Assembly: GCF_003086795.1 (NCBI RefSeq)
Contig: NZ_CP026003.1
Coordinates: 3,398,579-3,462,578, forward strand
Source: Stenotrophomonas sp. SAU14A_NAIMI4_5
GTDB lineage: Bacteria; Pseudomonadota; Gammaproteobacteria; Xanthomonadales; Xanthomonadaceae
Length of the DNA stretch: 64,000 bases
Direction: 5' to 3'
Shown here piece by piece: positions 27,146 through 37,477 of this stretch (position 1 is its first letter; every line of letters begins with the position of its first letter). The notes below the pieces were generated by a model. That model saw only the letters and a program-made list of their open reading frames with translations, searched no databases and was not told the origin of the DNA. The position numbers and the translations under genes were made by a program.

Positions 27146-27661
27146 TTACTGCGCGGTGTAGACGATTTCGACGCGACGGTTCTGCGACCAGCAGGACTCG
27201 TTCGACTCGGTGCAGACCGGACGCTCTTCACCGTAGGACACGACGGTCAGCTGCGAAGCCGAGCCACCGTTGGCCTGCAGGGCCGAGTTGACGCCGTTGC
27301 CACGACGCTCGCCCAGGGCCTGGTTGTACGCGCGCGAACCGCGCTCGTCGGTGTGGCCCTGCAGGGTGATGCGCGAGGACGGACGGTCACGCAGGTACTT
27401 GGCGTGGCAAGCCATGATGGCCTGGAATTCCGGCTTCACTTCTTCCTTGTCCAGGTCGAAGTAGACAACGCGCTGGCGCAGGCAAGCGTCGGTGTCCAGG
27501 TCACCCGGGCCGTACAGGCCGGAGGTGGCCGGAGCGGTCGGAGCGGTGGTCGAACCGGTGTCGACCGGGGCTGCCGGCTCTTCCTTCACCTTCTTCGAGC
27601 AACCGGCCAGGACGGCCACAGACAGCAGGGAAACAAGCAGAACGCGGGTGGACTTGTTCAT
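27146..27661 (-). CDS. pal: Peptidoglycan-associated lipoprotein Pal
   Basis: A 171-residue outer-membrane lipoprotein. Lipobox 'VLAGCSKK' (Cys about 21), a Thr/Ala/Pro linker, and an OmpA-like peptidoglycan-binding domain with 'VYFDLDKEEVKPEF', 'LQGHTDERGSRAYNQALGERR' region and 'VSYGEERP'. It anchors the outer membrane to the wall and works with TolB and TolA. Start 27661 is preferred over an upstream in-frame codon because it gives the lipoprotein signal. Confidence 0.96.
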   Translation of the reverse strand: MNKSTRVLLVSLLSVAVLAGCSKKVKEEPAAPVDTGSTTAPTAPATSGLYGPGDLDTDACLRQRVVYFDLDKEEVKPEFQAIMACHAKYLRDRPSSRITLQGHTDERGSRAYNQALGERRGNGVNSALQANGGSASQLTVVSYGEERPVCTESNESCWSQNRRVEIVYTAQ

Positions 27662-27723
27662 GGCAATACCTTTGTGGCTCCTAGGCCGATGAGGGGTCAA
27701 TACAGGAAAATATTAACACTCTT

Positions 27724-29043
27724 TTAGCGTTGGGTACGGTATGGCGACCATGCCGGTTCGCGCACGTCACCATCGGCCAGCACCAGGCGCTGGCGGACGC
27801 GCCCATCGGCCGACACGGCATACAGCACACCACGGCCACCTTCGCGTGCGGCGTACAGCACCATGCTCGCGTTCGGGGCGAAGCTCGGCGACTCGTCCAG
27901 CGAGCCGACCGACAGGGTGTTCCAGCGCGGGGAGCCCAGCGAGCTGTCCATCACCGCGATCTTGTAGCTGTTGCCCGAGCCCTGTGCCACGGCGATCTTC
28001 TTGCCGTCATAGGACACCGAGGGCTTGGCGTTGTAGTTGCCCTGGAAGGTCACGCGCTCGGCACTGCCGCCGCCGGCGCCCACCTTGTAGACCTGCGGAC
28101 GGCCGCCGCGGTCGGAGGTGAAGTACACCGCGCTGCCGTCCGGGGCCCAGGTCGGCTCGGTGTCGATGGCGAAGTGGTTGGTCAGCTGGGTCAGCTGCTT
28201 GCTGCCCAGGTCCATCACGTAGATCTCCGGGTTGCCCGAACGCGACAGGGTAAGGGCCAGCTTGCGGCCGTCCGGCGAGAAGGCCGGGGCGCTGTTGATG
28301 CCGCGGAAGCTGGTGACCAGCTCACGGGCGCCGGTGGAGATGTTCTGGATGTAGATGGCCGAGTTGCCACGCTCGAAGCTGACGTAGGCGAGCTTGCCGC
28401 CATCCGGGCTCCACGACGGCGACAGCAGCGGCTCGGCCGAGCGGACGATGGTCTGCGGGTTGTAGCCATCCGAGTCGGCGACCATCAGCGCGTAGCGCAT
28501 GGCATCGCCCTTGCCGCTGGCGGTGACATAGGCGATGCGGGTCCAGAAGGCGCCGCGCACACCGGTGATCTTCTCGTAGATGGCATCGGCCATCTGGTGG
28601 GCCACGTCGCGCATGGCGTTGCCACGTGCGGTCATGGCCAGACCCAGCAGGCGCTCGCCCTTGGGCACGTCAAACAGTTCGTACTCGACGCGGTAGGCGC
28701 CGGCACCGGCGTCGATGACGCGGCCGACGACGATGTAGTTCTGCTTCAGTGCGCGCCAGGTCGGGAACTGGATCTCGCCGCCACGGGTCGGCTTTTCCAC
28801 GATCTGCGCTTCGGGCAGCGTGCGGAACTGGCCCGAACGCTCCAGGTCGGCGCGGACGACGCCGGCCACATCGGTCTGCGGGGCGCCCGCCGAACCCTGG
28901 TAGGGCATCGGCACGATGGTAATCGGCAGCGCGGAGGCATTGCCGCCGATGATTTCAAGGTCAAGGCTCCTCTGCTGCGCGAAGGCAGCGAAGGGCAGCA
29001 ACAGGGCCGCAAACACGGCAAGCCAGCGAGGCATCTTCTTCAT
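27724..29043 (-). CDS. tolB: Tol-Pal system periplasmic protein TolB
   Basis: A 439-residue periplasmic protein with a Sec signal (cleavage near 'FAAFAQ'), an N-terminal alpha/beta domain ('ALPITIVPMPYQG') and a C-terminal six-blade propeller built from WD40-like repeats seen as 'FSPDGRKLALT', 'WAPDGSAVYFTSD' and 'SYDGKKIAVAQ'. It binds Pal and TolA. It follows tolA by 175 bp and precedes pal by 62 bp. Confidence 0.96.
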   Translation of the reverse strand: MKKMPRWLAVFAALLLPFAAFAQQRSLDLEIIGGNASALPITIVPMPYQGSAGAPQTDVAGVVRADLERSGQFRTLPEAQIVEKPTRGGEIQFPTWRALKQNYIVVGRVIDAGAGAYRVEYELFDVPKGERLLGLAMTARGNAMRDVAHQMADAIYEKITGVRGAFWTRIAYVTASGKGDAMRYALMVADSDGYNPQTIVRSAEPLLSPSWSPDGGKLAYVSFERGNSAIYIQNISTGARELVTSFRGINSAPAFSPDGRKLALTLSRSGNPEIYVMDLGSKQLTQLTNHFAIDTEPTWAPDGSAVYFTSDRGGRPQVYKVGAGGGSAERVTFQGNYNAKPSVSYDGKKIAVAQGSGNSYKIAVMDSSLGSPRWNTLSVGSLDESPSFAPNASMVLYAAREGGRGVLYAVSADGRVRQRLVLADGDVREPAWSPYRTQR

Positions 29044-29218
29044 GGAGCGCTCAGTAGGGGGAAACCGGTACGAGGGATAGCAAACGGCGGGTGAACCGCT
29101 TCGCAATCATGAACCAAGGGTACGTGAATTCCGGGTCAGTGCCAGGGTGCGCTCTCACGCACCGTTAACTTCAGCACCTCGCCGCGTAACGCGGACGGGG
29201 CTGTCCGAAGCGCCGCGA

Positions 29219-30271
29219 TCAGTCCTGCGGCGTAAATGTCAGGTTGAGCGTACGCGCGAACACCGATTCAAAACCGCGATACGGCAGCGGCTGCGCATTG
29301 AGCACCGCGGCCTCGATCGAGCGCTTGCCGGCCTCGTCGTAGGGGCAGTTGGCGCCCACCTTGGCCTGCAGCACCTGGCCACCCGGAATCTGGGTGATGG
29401 TGATCTGGCAGCGCTGGCCGATCGGCACGCTGTCCGGACGCGTCCACGAGCCACGGATCTTGTTCACCAGCGCCGCAGCGTACTTCGCCGAAAGATCATC
29501 GCTGGTACCGCCACCGCCGTTGGCCGGCTGGGCCGCGCCGGTGCTGCCGGCCGGGGTCGTGCCTGCGGCGTTGCGCGCGGCGGCCACCTGGCGCAGCTTC
29601 TGCTCGGCCAGCTTGGCTTCCTTCTCGGCCTGCTCGCGCTTGGCCCGGATGTCGGCGATCTTCTTCTGCCGCTCGGCCTCGGCCTTGTCAGCCGCCACCT
29701 TCTGCTGGTCAGCGATCTTCTTCTTGGCGTCCTCTTCCTGCTGCTTGGCCAGGCGTGCCTTCTGCTCGGCTTCTTCCTGGCGCTTGCGTTCGGTCAGGTC
29801 GATCTGTTCCTGGCGGCGCTTGGCTTCCTGCTCCTGCTTGGCCTTCTCCTGCGAGATGGCCAGGGCATTGGCGGCTTCCTGGTCCTTGGTATCCGGCTGC
29901 GCCACGCGCTCCTGCGCCTGTTGCTGCTGCGGCGTGGGCGCGTCCTGCGGGCGCGGCTCCTCGATCGGCTGCGGCGGCGGGATGGTGTCTTCCGGCACGG
30001 GCACCGGCTCGGCGACCGGTTCGGGCAGGTCTTCCAGCTTTTCCGACTGGCGCAGGGCCTGGCGCGCGGCGGCTGCCTCGGAGGAGGACAGCGCCAGGCT
30101 GGCCTCGACCGACGGGTCGCCGGCGGCGGCTTCGGTGTTGCGCTCCGGCGACCACAGCCAGGCCACGATGAAGACCAGCGCGACCAGCACGTGCACCAGC
30201 ACGGCCAGCGCCAGGGGCAGGCCCCAGCCCGGTTCCTGCTTGTGCGGCGGTGGCAGGGTGTCAGCGTGCAT
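29219..30271 (-). CDS. tolA: Cell envelope integrity protein TolA
   Basis: A 350-residue inner-membrane protein: one N-terminal helix (about residues 20-42), a long charged alpha-helical domain II rich in Lys/Glu/Ala/Gln (about 60-250) that spans the periplasm, and a C-terminal domain III ('YAAALVNKIRGSW', 'CQITITQIPGGQV') that contacts TolB and Pal. It carries force from TolQR to the outer membrane. It overlaps tolR by 11 bp. Confidence 0.95.
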   Translation of the reverse strand: MHADTLPPPHKQEPGWGLPLALAVLVHVLVALVFIVAWLWSPERNTEAAAGDPSVEASLALSSSEAAAARQALRQSEKLEDLPEPVAEPVPVPEDTIPPPQPIEEPRPQDAPTPQQQQAQERVAQPDTKDQEAANALAISQEKAKQEQEAKRRQEQIDLTERKRQEEAEQKARLAKQQEEDAKKKIADQQKVAADKAEAERQKKIADIRAKREQAEKEAKLAEQKLRQVAAARNAAGTTPAGSTGAAQPANGGGGTSDDLSAKYAAALVNKIRGSWTRPDSVPIGQRCQITITQIPGGQVLQAKVGANCPYDEAGKRSIEAAVLNAQPLPYRGFESVFARTLNLTFTPQD

Positions 30272-30689
30272 CGGTGGCCAGGCCTACCTTGTCGATCTTG
30301 GCGCGCTTGATGACATCCATCGCGTCGACGACCTTTTCATAGGCCACGGCACGGTCGGCGGCGACGATCACGCGCACGTCCTTGTCCTGTGCGGCGATGC
30401 CGGACAGGCGGCCCAGCAGCTCCTCGGCGCTGACCGCGGTCGGCTCCTTGGCGTCGGGCAGCTTCAGGCTCAGCTGGCCGTCCTGGCGGACCGAGACGAC
30501 CACCGGGTCCTGCTTGCTTTCCAGCGCCTTGGCGTTGGACTGCGGCAGGTCAACATCAAAGCTCAGGGTAAGCAGCGGCGCGGTGACCATGAAGATGATC
30601 AACAGCACCAGCATGACGTCGATGTAGGGAACGACGTTGATTTCCGATTTCAGCTTGCGGCGCTTGCGGCGACCGATGGCAGCGGACAT
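30261..30689 (-). CDS. tolR: TolR, ExbD-family proton channel subunit
   Basis: A 142-residue protein with one helix ('YIDVMLVLLIIFMV') carrying the proton-path Asp, and a small periplasmic domain ('DKDVRVIVAADRAVAYEKVVD') that dimerises. With TolQ it forms the proton-driven motor of the Tol system. It overlaps the tolA start and follows tolQ by 24 bp. Confidence 0.95.
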   Translation of the reverse strand: MSAAIGRRKRRKLKSEINVVPYIDVMLVLLIIFMVTAPLLTLSFDVDLPQSNAKALESKQDPVVVSVRQDGQLSLKLPDAKEPTAVSAEELLGRLSGIAAQDKDVRVIVAADRAVAYEKVVDAMDVIKRAKIDKVGLATDAR

Positions 30690-30713
30690 GGCTTGGACTC
30701 CCGGGTCAGTCGC

Positions 30714-31493
30714 TTACTCGTCGCCAGCGCTCTGGCGCTGCAGGATGGAGCTGAACTCTTCGGCGAAGGTTTCGAACCGCACCGACATGCGTTCCACGCG
30801 GGTGGTGAAGCGGTTGTAGGCCCACACCGCCGGGATCGCCACGAACAGGCCGATGGCGGTGGCGAACAGCGCTTCGGAGATACCCGGGGCGACGGCGGCG
30901 ATACCGGCCTGGGCACCGCTGCTGATCATGTCGTGCATGGTCACCATGATGCCGAACACGGTGCCGACCAGGCCCACGTACGGGGCGGTGGAGCCGATGT
31001 TGGCCAGCAGTTCGAGGTTGCGCTCGAGCTGGTCCACTTCACGGGTGTAGGTGGTGCGCATGGCGCGCTGGGCACCTTCCAGCTGCGCGCGGCCGTCCAG
31101 GCGACGCTTGTCGCGCAGGCGGCTGTACTCGCGGAAACCGGATTCGAAGATGGCTTCCAGGCCGCCGACATTGCGGCTGCGGTCGGTGGCCGAGCTGTAC
31201 AGCTTGCCCAGGTCGGCGCCGGACCAGAAGCGGTTCTCGAACTCGTCGGCTTCGCGGGTGGCCTGCTTGAACACGCGGGCCTTGCGGAAAATGATCACCC
31301 AGCTGACGAACGAGCCGATCAGCAGCAGCAGCACGATGAGCTTCACCGGCAGGCTGGCCTTGGCCATCAGTTCGAGGTAGTTGATGCCGCCGCCGGTGGT
31401 GGCCTGGGCAAGGGTCTGGGTCGCGGCGTTGCTGACATCGGCCGGCAGTGCCTCGGTGACCGTGGCCTGCAGGGCCAGGAGCGTTGCGATCAT
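30714..31493 (-). CDS. tolQ: TolQ, MotA/ExbB-family motor subunit
   Basis: A 259-residue inner-membrane protein with three helices: one near residues 33-55 and two in the C-terminal half ('TAPYVGLVGTVFGIM' and 'ATAIGLFVAIPAVWAYN'), the family signature with its channel-lining Thr. Start 31493 (MIATLLALQ) is chosen because the upstream in-frame extension overlaps ybgC. It lies 10 bp after ybgC. Confidence 0.96.
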   Translation of the reverse strand: MIATLLALQATVTEALPADVSNAATQTLAQATTGGGINYLELMAKASLPVKLIVLLLLIGSFVSWVIIFRKARVFKQATREADEFENRFWSGADLGKLYSSATDRSRNVGGLEAIFESGFREYSRLRDKRRLDGRAQLEGAQRAMRTTYTREVDQLERNLELLANIGSTAPYVGLVGTVFGIMVTMHDMISSGAQAGIAAVAPGISEALFATAIGLFVAIPAVWAYNRFTTRVERMSVRFETFAEEFSSILQRQSAGDE

Positions 31494-31503
31494 CCGTTGT
31501 TCC

Positions 31504-31935
31504 TCAAAGTTCGGATTCGGGGTGGAGGTAGGGTTGCAGCGCGGCAAGGACGGGTTCGTCCATGCCACGCGGGCGGAAACTGGCCGCGTCCAGTGCGGCG
31601 ATGCGGACCTGGGCCGACAGCAGAAGCTCGCCGTCGCGCTCGACCCGCTGGTCGAAGACCATGCTGGCCTTCTTCAGCTGGACCAGGGTGGCGCTCACCT
31701 GCAGGGCGTCATCCAGCCGGGCCGGCTTGATGAAGTCCATCTGCATCGAACGCACCGCGAACACCATGCCGTGCTCGCTGCGCATGCGCTCCTGGCCGTA
31801 GCCCAGCGCGCGCATCCATTCGGTCCGGGCCCGTTCCATGAAGGCCACGTAGCGGGCGTGGTAGACCACCCCGCCAGCGTCCGTATCTTCCCAGTAAATG
31901 CGTGTCGGCCAACTGAATCGGGGCTCAACCGACAT
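31504..31935 (-). CDS. ybgC: YbgC-family acyl-CoA thioesterase
   Basis: A 143-residue hotdog-fold thioesterase with the catalytic-region motif '[16 protein letters not shown]' (Asp and His) and '[13 protein letters not shown]'. It hydrolyses short-chain or phospholipid-related acyl-CoA or ACP thioesters and is regularly the first gene of tol-pal operons. Start 31935 (MSVEPRF) overlaps the ruvB end by 11 bp, which ties the two in one transcript. Confidence 0.94.
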   Translation of the reverse strand: MSVEPRFSWPTRIYWEDTDAGGVVYHARYVAFMERARTEWMRALGYGQERMRSEHGMVFAVRSMQMDFIKPARLDDALQVSATLVQLKKASMVFDQRVERDGELLLSAQVRIAALDAASFRPRGMDEPVLAALQPYLHPESEL

Positions 31936-32965
31936 CGGGAACCTCCGCAAACAGGTCCTGCGGCGGGTTTTTCGGCTTCAATCCCATGTGCCGGTAGGCC
32001 TTGTGGGTGGCCATGCGGCCGCGCGCGGTGCGCACCAGGAAGCCCTGCTGGATCAGGTAGGGTTCGACCACGTCCTCCAGGGTGCCGCGCTCTTCGGACA
32101 GGGCCGCGGCCAGCGATTCGATGCCCACCGGGCCGCCGTCGAAGTAGTCGACCATGGTCTTCAGCAGGCGGCGGTCGAGTTCGTCGAAGCCTTCCGGGTC
32201 GACCTTGAGCATCTTCATGGCGGCCTGGGCGACGGCTTCGTCGATGTGGCCACCGGCCTTGACCTGGGCGTAGTCGCGCACGCGGCGCAGCAGTCGGTTG
32301 GCGATACGCGGGGTGCCACGCGCGCGACGGGCGATCTCCCCTGCCCCGTCGGCGGTGCAGTCGATGGCCAGGATGGCCGCCGAACGGCGCACGATGCGGG
32401 TCAATTCCTCGACGCTGTAGAACTCCAGGCGCTGGACGATGCCGAAGCGGTCGCGCAGCGGCGCGGTCAGCAGGCCGGCACGCGTGGTGGCGCCGATCAG
32501 GGTGAACGGCGGCAGGTCGATCTTGATCGAGCGGGCCGCGGGGCCCTCGCCGATCATGATGTCGATCTGGAAATCTTCCATTGCCGGGTACAGCACTTCC
32601 TCGACCACCGGCGACAGGCGGTGGATTTCATCGATGAAGAGCACGTCGTGCGGCTGCAGGTTGGTCAGCAGCGCGGCGAGGTCGCCGGCCTTTTCGATGA
32701 CCGGGCCGGAGGTCACCCGCAGCGCCACGCCCAGTTCGTTGGCGATGACATGGCTGAGGGTGGTCTTGCCGAGGCCCGGTGGGCCGAAGATCAGCACGTG
32801 GTCGAGCGCGTCGCCACGGGCCTTGGCCGCTTCGATGTAGATTTCCAGCTGCTCGCGCACCGGCGCCTGGCCGAGGTAATCGGCCAGTCGCTTGGGTCGG
32901 ATGCTGGCGTCGGCGGCGTCATCCTCGCGGGTGGCGCCGGCGCCGATGATGCGATCGTCGGTCAT
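31925..32965 (-). CDS. ruvB: Holliday junction branch migration ATPase RuvB
   Basis: A 346-residue AAA+ motor: '[11 protein letters not shown]', Walker A '[12 protein letters not shown]', Walker B '[10 protein letters not shown]', sensor '[10 protein letters not shown]', the arginine finger region 'RDRFG', and the winged-helix C-terminus ('[17 protein letters not shown]'). It drives branch migration with RuvA. Start 32965 (MTDDRIIG). It is separated from ruvCA by kup and a repeat block. A composite structured repeat begins 31 bp upstream of its start. Confidence 0.96.
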   Translation of the reverse strand: MTDDRIIGAGATREDDAADASIRPKRLADYLGQAPVREQLEIYIEAAKARGDALDHVLIFGPPGLGKTTLSHVIANELGVALRVTSGPVIEKAGDLAALLTNLQPHDVLFIDEIHRLSPVVEEVLYPAMEDFQIDIMIGEGPAARSIKIDLPPFTLIGATTRAGLLTAPLRDRFGIVQRLEFYSVEELTRIVRRSAAILAIDCTADGAGEIARRARGTPRIANRLLRRVRDYAQVKAGGHIDEAVAQAAMKMLKVDPEGFDELDRRLLKTMVDYFDGGPVGIESLAAALSEERGTLEDVVEPYLIQQGFLVRTARGRMATHKAYRHMGLKPKNPPQDLFAEVPDVG

Positions 32966-32996
32966 GTGCTGATTATGCGGCAAAAGTACGGGTTTC

Positions 32997-33190
32997 GGCC
33001 GGGCTGCGCCCGGCACCCGCAGAGGCAACGGCAACATCCAGAGCAACAGCCGGAGCGGACTTCCTGGGGAATGGCGGGGTGGGTCCGGTTACGGGGGACG
33101 CTGCAAGTACGTCCATGTAAGCTCGGTCGCCGCATCCATGCGGCTCACGCCCCCGCAACCGGACCCACCCCGCCTTCGACAGTTTGCTGC
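32997..33190 (+). repeat. Composite structured repeat, copy C
   Basis: A hairpin at 32997-33014 (CCGGGC/GCCCGG arms), a 58-nt linker, a 25-bp outer stem (33073-33097 with 33150-33174, one A-C mismatch) enclosing exactly 52 nt, with a CC-loop hairpin GCCGCAT/ATGCGGC inside. The tail TTCGACAGTTT follows. It is antisense to ruvB and kup. In the enclosed domain the first small hairpin reads TAC/GTA where copies B and D read CCC/GGG. Confidence 0.8.
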
Positions 33191-33237
33191 GAACTGCTGG
33201 CCTGCTGCTTTGGTGGGTGCCGACCGTTGGTCGGCAC

Positions 33238-33343
33238 GGGGTCGGATCCGTTTTCCAACGGAAAACGGCTCTGACCCCTTCAGGCATTGGAACCGGGCTG
33301 ATGGGGTCAGAGCCTTTTTCCTGCGGAAAAAGGATCCGACCCC
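33238..33343. repeat. Two GGGGTC-type palindromes in opposite orientation
   Basis: Palindromes at 33238-33278 and 33303-33343 share GGATCC/GGCTC shoulders and GACCCC ends, with centres CCGTTTTC/GAAAACGG and CCTTTTTC/GAAAAAGG. The second is inverted relative to the first. A GTGCCGACC/GGTCGGCAC palindrome (33218-33238) precedes them. There is no gene between 32966 and 33349. Confidence 0.75.
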
Positions 33344-33349
33344 GCGCGG

Positions 33350-35269
33350 TCAGATCTCGACCTGGGCACCCAGTTCTACCAGGCGATTGCCCGGGATGCG
33401 GAAGAAGCCCGTCGCCGGGGCGGCGTTGCGATGCATCAGCGCGAACAGCTTGTCGCGCCAGATCGGCATGCCGCGGTTGGCGGTGGCGACGATGGTTTCG
33501 CGGCTGGCGAAGAACGTGGTGTCCATCGGGTCGAAGTAGATGCCGCCGTGGTCGCACGAGCGCATCAGCGCCAGCGGCACGTCCGGGGTCTCCATGAAGC
33601 CGAAGCGCACGTAGACCCGGTAGAACTCGTCGCCCACCGATTCGATCTTCAGCCGCTGCCCTTCCATCGCATAGGGAATGGGCAGGGTTTCCACGTGCAG
33701 GAACACGTTGCGCTCGTGCAGCACCTTGTTGTGCTTGAGGTTGTGCATCAGCGCGTGCGGGGCCACGGTCGGGTCGGCGGTGAGGAACACCGCGGTGCCC
33801 GGTACGCGCACCGGCGGCGCCAGCATCAGGCCCGGCAGGAAGGTGTCGATGCGGATGCCGTCCTTGCGGATCTCATCGCGCAGCAGCTCGCGGCCACGGC
33901 GCCAGGTGCGCATCATGGTGAACAGGAAAATGCCCAGCACCACCGGGAACCACGCGCCCTGCAGCAGCTTGGCGCCGTTGGCGATGACGAAGCCCAGGTC
34001 GATGATGAAGAACACCACGCACAGCGGCAGGATCCAGTTGCGTGCCTTCGGCCACAGCGAGCGGGCCACCAGGGCCAGCAGCAGGGTGTCGATGAGCATG
34101 GTGGCCGACACCGAGATGCCGTAGGCCACGGCCAGGTTGGACGAGCTGCGGAACGCCAGCACCAGGCCGATGACCATCACCGCGATGCCCCAGTTGATGC
34201 CGGGGATGTAGATCTGGCCGATGGTGTCGTGCGAGGTGTGCTTGATGCGCATGCGCGGGATGTAGCCCAGCTGCATCGCCTGGCGCGACACCGAGAACGC
34301 ACCGGTGATGACCGACTGCGAGGCGATGACCGCGGCCATGGTGGCCAGGATGATCATCGGGTACAGCGCCCAGTCCGGCACGGCCTCGAAGAACGGGTTC
34401 TTCACCGCCTCCGGATGGTTGAGTACCAGCGCGCCCTGCCCCAGGTAGTTCAGCACCAGGCATGGCAGCACGAAGAAATACCACGCATGACGGATGGGCT
34501 TGGCGCCGAAGTGGCCCATGTCGGCGTACAGCGCTTCGCCACCGGTCACCGCCAGTACCACCGCGCCGAGGATGAAGATGCCGTGCCAGCTGTGGTCCAT
34601 GAAGAAGCGGATGGCCCACCACGGGTTGAAGGCCTTTAGCACTTCCGGTGAATCGACGATGTTGTAGATGCCGATGGCGGCCAGCGAAATGAACCAGATC
34701 GAGGTGATCGGCCCGAACAGCTTGCCGATCTTCTCGGTACCAAAGCGCTGCACCGCGAACACAGCCAGCAGCACCACGACCGTGATGGGCACGATGAAGC
34801 CATGCAGGCCCGGGGCCGCCACCTCCAGGCCTTCCACCGCGCCGAGCACGGAAATCGCCGGGGTGATCACACCATCGCCGAAGAACAGCGAGGCACCGAA
34901 GATACCGAGGATGCCGACCACGTACGCCGAGCGCGACCCGTTGCGCAGGGTGCGCTGGGTCAGCGCCATCAGCGCCATGATGCCGCCCTCGCCGTCATTG
35001 TCGGCGCGCATGATGATGGTCACGTACTTCAGGGTGACCACGATGTTGAGCGCCCAGAACGCCAGCGACAGCACGCCCAGCACGGTGTCGTGGTCGCTGT
35101 TGAGCCCGTAGTGCGGCGAGAACGCCTCTTTCAGGGTGTACAGCGGGCTGGTACCGATATCGCCGAAGACCACGCCGATCGCACCGATGATCAGCGCCAA
35201 TCCCCCGGCCGGGGGGGCGTGACCATGGCCGCCGGGGGCGGCTGCGTGCGGGGTTTGACTGCTGGACAT
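33350..35269 (-). CDS. kup: Low-affinity potassium uptake protein Kup
   Basis: A 639-residue K+/H+ symporter with about twelve helices and a cytoplasmic C-terminal domain. Signatures include '[17 protein letters not shown]' at the N-terminus, '[17 protein letters not shown]' and '[13 protein letters not shown]'. A His/Gly/Pro-rich start of about 20 residues precedes the first helix. Start 35269 follows CAGGAGT. It sits between ruvA and ruvB and runs in the same direction, so it may be part of that transcript. Confidence 0.95.
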   Translation of the reverse strand: MSSSQTPHAAAPGGHGHAPPAGGLALIIGAIGVVFGDIGTSPLYTLKEAFSPHYGLNSDHDTVLGVLSLAFWALNIVVTLKYVTIIMRADNDGEGGIMALMALTQRTLRNGSRSAYVVGILGIFGASLFFGDGVITPAISVLGAVEGLEVAAPGLHGFIVPITVVVLLAVFAVQRFGTEKIGKLFGPITSIWFISLAAIGIYNIVDSPEVLKAFNPWWAIRFFMDHSWHGIFILGAVVLAVTGGEALYADMGHFGAKPIRHAWYFFVLPCLVLNYLGQGALVLNHPEAVKNPFFEAVPDWALYPMIILATMAAVIASQSVITGAFSVSRQAMQLGYIPRMRIKHTSHDTIGQIYIPGINWGIAVMVIGLVLAFRSSSNLAVAYGISVSATMLIDTLLLALVARSLWPKARNWILPLCVVFFIIDLGFVIANGAKLLQGAWFPVVLGIFLFTMMRTWRRGRELLRDEIRKDGIRIDTFLPGLMLAPPVRVPGTAVFLTADPTVAPHALMHNLKHNKVLHERNVFLHVETLPIPYAMEGQRLKIESVGDEFYRVYVRFGFMETPDVPLALMRSCDHGGIYFDPMDTTFFASRETIVATANRGMPIWRDKLFALMHRNAAPATGFFRIPGNRLVELGAQVEI

Positions 35270-35324
35270 GGGACTCCTGGCGAAGCTCAGGCGATGGGGG
35301 AATGGGAAAAGACCAGCGCGCGCT

Positions 35325-35918
35325 TCAGCGCAGCGCCGACTGCAGGGCCTTGCGGATGACGGTGGCCACTTCGTCGCCTTCATTGAAGGCTTCGCGGGCC
35401 ATGCGCGCCGCTTCGGTCGGCTTGTAGCCCAGCTGCTGCAGGGCCACGGTGGCGTCGGACAGCGGATCGGCCGGGGCCGGGCCGCTGCCGGTGGGCAGTG
35501 CGCCGCCGGCACCGAACTGGGCGGCGCGGTCGCGCAGCTCCAGCACCATGCGCTCGGCGGTCTTCTTGCCGATGCCCGGGATGCGGGTCAGTGCGGTGAT
35601 GTCACCGGCCTGGACCATGCGCGCGAATTCCTCGACGGTGACGCCGGACAGCACGGCCAGCGCGATCTTCGCGCCGATGCCACTGACCTTCTGCACGTCG
35701 CGGAACAGCCGGCGCTCGCCCTCGCGCAGGAAGCCGTACAGCGAGACGCTGTCTTCCTTCTGCGAGTAATGGGTGTACAGGGTGACCTCGCGGCCGAGTT
35801 CGGGCAGGTCGTAGAAGGTGCTCATCGGCGCCTCCAGTTCGTAGCCCACCCCGTTCACGTCCACCACCAGCCACGGCGGTGCCTTGTAGGCGACGATGCC
35901 GCGCAGTCGACCGATCAT
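35325..35918 (-). CDS. ruvA: Holliday junction binding protein RuvA
   Basis: A 197-residue protein with the three RuvA domains: OB-fold ('[12 protein letters not shown]', 'VGYELEAPM'), the tandem helix-hairpin-helix ('[15 protein letters not shown]', '[16 protein letters not shown]') and the C-terminal RuvB-contact domain ('[12 protein letters not shown]'). Start 35918 (MIGRLRG). It is 13 bp after ruvC. Confidence 0.96.
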   Translation of the reverse strand: MIGRLRGIVAYKAPPWLVVDVNGVGYELEAPMSTFYDLPELGREVTLYTHYSQKEDSVSLYGFLREGERRLFRDVQKVSGIGAKIALAVLSGVTVEEFARMVQAGDITALTRIPGIGKKTAERMVLELRDRAAQFGAGGALPTGSGPAPADPLSDATVALQQLGYKPTEAARMAREAFNEGDEVATVIRKALQSALR

Positions 35919-35931
35919 TGCGTGCAGCTCC

Positions 35932-36453
35932 TCATTTGCGGCCCCAGGCCTGGCGGGCACTGAGCCCCAGGCGGTTGGCCGTCGCCCTTACGTGGGCATG
36001 GGTGATTGCCACCGCCAACGCGTCGGCCGCGTCGGCCTGCAGCTTGGTTTTCAGGTTGAGCATGAGCCCGACCATGTGTTGAACCTGTTGCTTTTCGGCG
36101 CCACCGCGGCCGACCACGGCCAGCTTGATCTCGCTGGCGGCGTATTCGTGCACCGGCAGGTCGCGCAGGACCACCGCCGAGATGGCCGCGCCACGGGCCT
36201 GGCCCAGCTTCAGAGCCGAATCGGGGTTGCGGGCCATGAAGACCTTTTCAATGGCCACTTCGTCCGGCTGGTACGTCTGGCACAGATCGGCCAGGCCCAG
36301 CACCAGCAGCTTCATGCGCTGGGGGAAATCGTCGGCGCCCAGCAGCACCAGCGGCTGGTGATGCACGTGGCTGACCTTGCCGGCGGCGTCGACATCAATG
36401 ATGCCGACCCCGGTCCGCTGGGAACCGGGGTCGATGCCGAGGATGCGGGTCAT
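35932..36453 (-). CDS. ruvC: Holliday junction resolvase RuvC
   Basis: A 173-residue nuclease of the RNase H fold. The first catalytic Asp is in '[13 protein letters not shown]', a Glu in '[11 protein letters not shown]', and the C-terminal acidic pair in '[14 protein letters not shown]'. It cuts the junction migrated by RuvAB. It is followed at 13 bp by ruvA. Confidence 0.96.
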   Translation of the reverse strand: MTRILGIDPGSQRTGVGIIDVDAAGKVSHVHHQPLVLLGADDFPQRMKLLVLGLADLCQTYQPDEVAIEKVFMARNPDSALKLGQARGAAISAVVLRDLPVHEYAASEIKLAVVGRGGAEKQQVQHMVGLMLNLKTKLQADAADALAVAITHAHVRATANRLGLSARQAWGRK

Positions 36454-36558
36454 GCGGCACTCCTGGCCGGGTGGAACGGGAAACGCTGGCAGGCGTATGG
36501 GCTCATGACTGTCCGCGGTGACCGTTCAACGGCCCGCGCCCAGACCGTCTGGGACGGC

Positions 36559-37290
36559 TCAGGCGTAGGCGTCGGCGCCGAGTTCGGCGTTGGAGTACAC
36601 GTCCTGCACGTCGTCCAGATCTTCCAGCATGTCCAGCAGCTTCTTGACCTGCAGGGCGACGTCGCCCTCGACCTTGATGTCGTTGTCCGCGCGGAAGGTG
36701 ATCTCGGCGTGGTCGGCGACATGGCCGGCCGCGGCCATTCCGTCCTTGACCGCGTTGAACGCGTCCGGGCTGGTGACCACGTCGATCGCACCGTCTTCCG
36801 GGTAGACCACGATGTCGTCGGCGCCGGCCTCGATGGCCGCTTCGGTGATCGCTTCTTCATCGGCACCGGCGGCGAAATGCAGCACGCCCAGGCGCTTGAA
36901 CATGAAGGCGACCGAGCCTTCGGTGCCCATGTTGCCGCCGCACTTGCTGAACGCGTGGCGGACATCGGCCACGGTACGCACGCGGTTGTCGGTCAGGCAG
37001 TCGACGATGACGGCGACGCCGCCCGGGGCGTAGCCCTCGTAGCGGATTTCCTCGTAATCGACGCCTTCCAGTTCACCGGTGGCCTTCTTGATGGCGCGTT
37101 CGATCACGTCCTTGGACATGTTCACGCTCAGACCCTTGTCCATGGCAACGCGCAGGCGCGGGTTGTTGTTGGGGTCGCCTCCACCGCCGCGCGCGGCAAC
37201 GCCGATCTCGCGGATGATCTTGGTGAAAATCTTGCCGCGCTTCGCGTCAGACGCGTTTTTGCGGTTTTCGATCGAGGGACCTCTTCCCAT
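36559..37290 (-). CDS. yebC: YebC/PmpR-family regulator or translation factor
   Basis: A 243-residue protein with the family N-terminus '[20 protein letters not shown]', '[20 protein letters not shown]', and '[18 protein letters not shown]'. Members were described as DNA-binding regulators, and more recent work also links YebC-type proteins to relief of ribosome stalling. The yebC-ruvC-ruvA order is widespread. A gap of 105 bp to ruvC holds no visible feature. Confidence 0.95.
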   Translation of the reverse strand: MGRGPSIENRKNASDAKRGKIFTKIIREIGVAARGGGGDPNNNPRLRVAMDKGLSVNMSKDVIERAIKKATGELEGVDYEEIRYEGYAPGGVAVIVDCLTDNRVRTVADVRHAFSKCGGNMGTEGSVAFMFKRLGVLHFAAGADEEAITEAAIEAGADDIVVYPEDGAIDVVTSPDAFNAVKDGMAAAGHVADHAEITFRADNDIKVEGDVALQVKKLLDMLEDLDDVQDVYSNAELGADAYA

Positions 37291-37396
37291 GGGTGTTACC
37301 GTCTGGCTGCTTCAGGATCAAGGCGCGGATTCTACCTGATCGGCGGCGGCAACCGTGTCTAGGGCGGGCAGATGCCGCCGGGAACGATGCCCCACG

Positions 37397-37463
37397 GTAG
37401 CGCCGGGCCATGCCCGGCGAAAGGCGTGCGAACCAACGGTTCGCACCCACCAGTGCAGGTCGG
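37397..37463. repeat. GTAG palindrome plus GTGCGAACC palindrome
   Basis: A plus-strand GTAGCGCCGGGCCATGCCCG unit (37397-37419) is followed by GTGCGAACCaacGGTTCGCAC (about 37427-37447) and a further CGCACCCACC. The same pairing of repeat types occurs next to queC. Confidence 0.75.
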
Positions 37464-37477
37464 TCGCACCCACCAAC

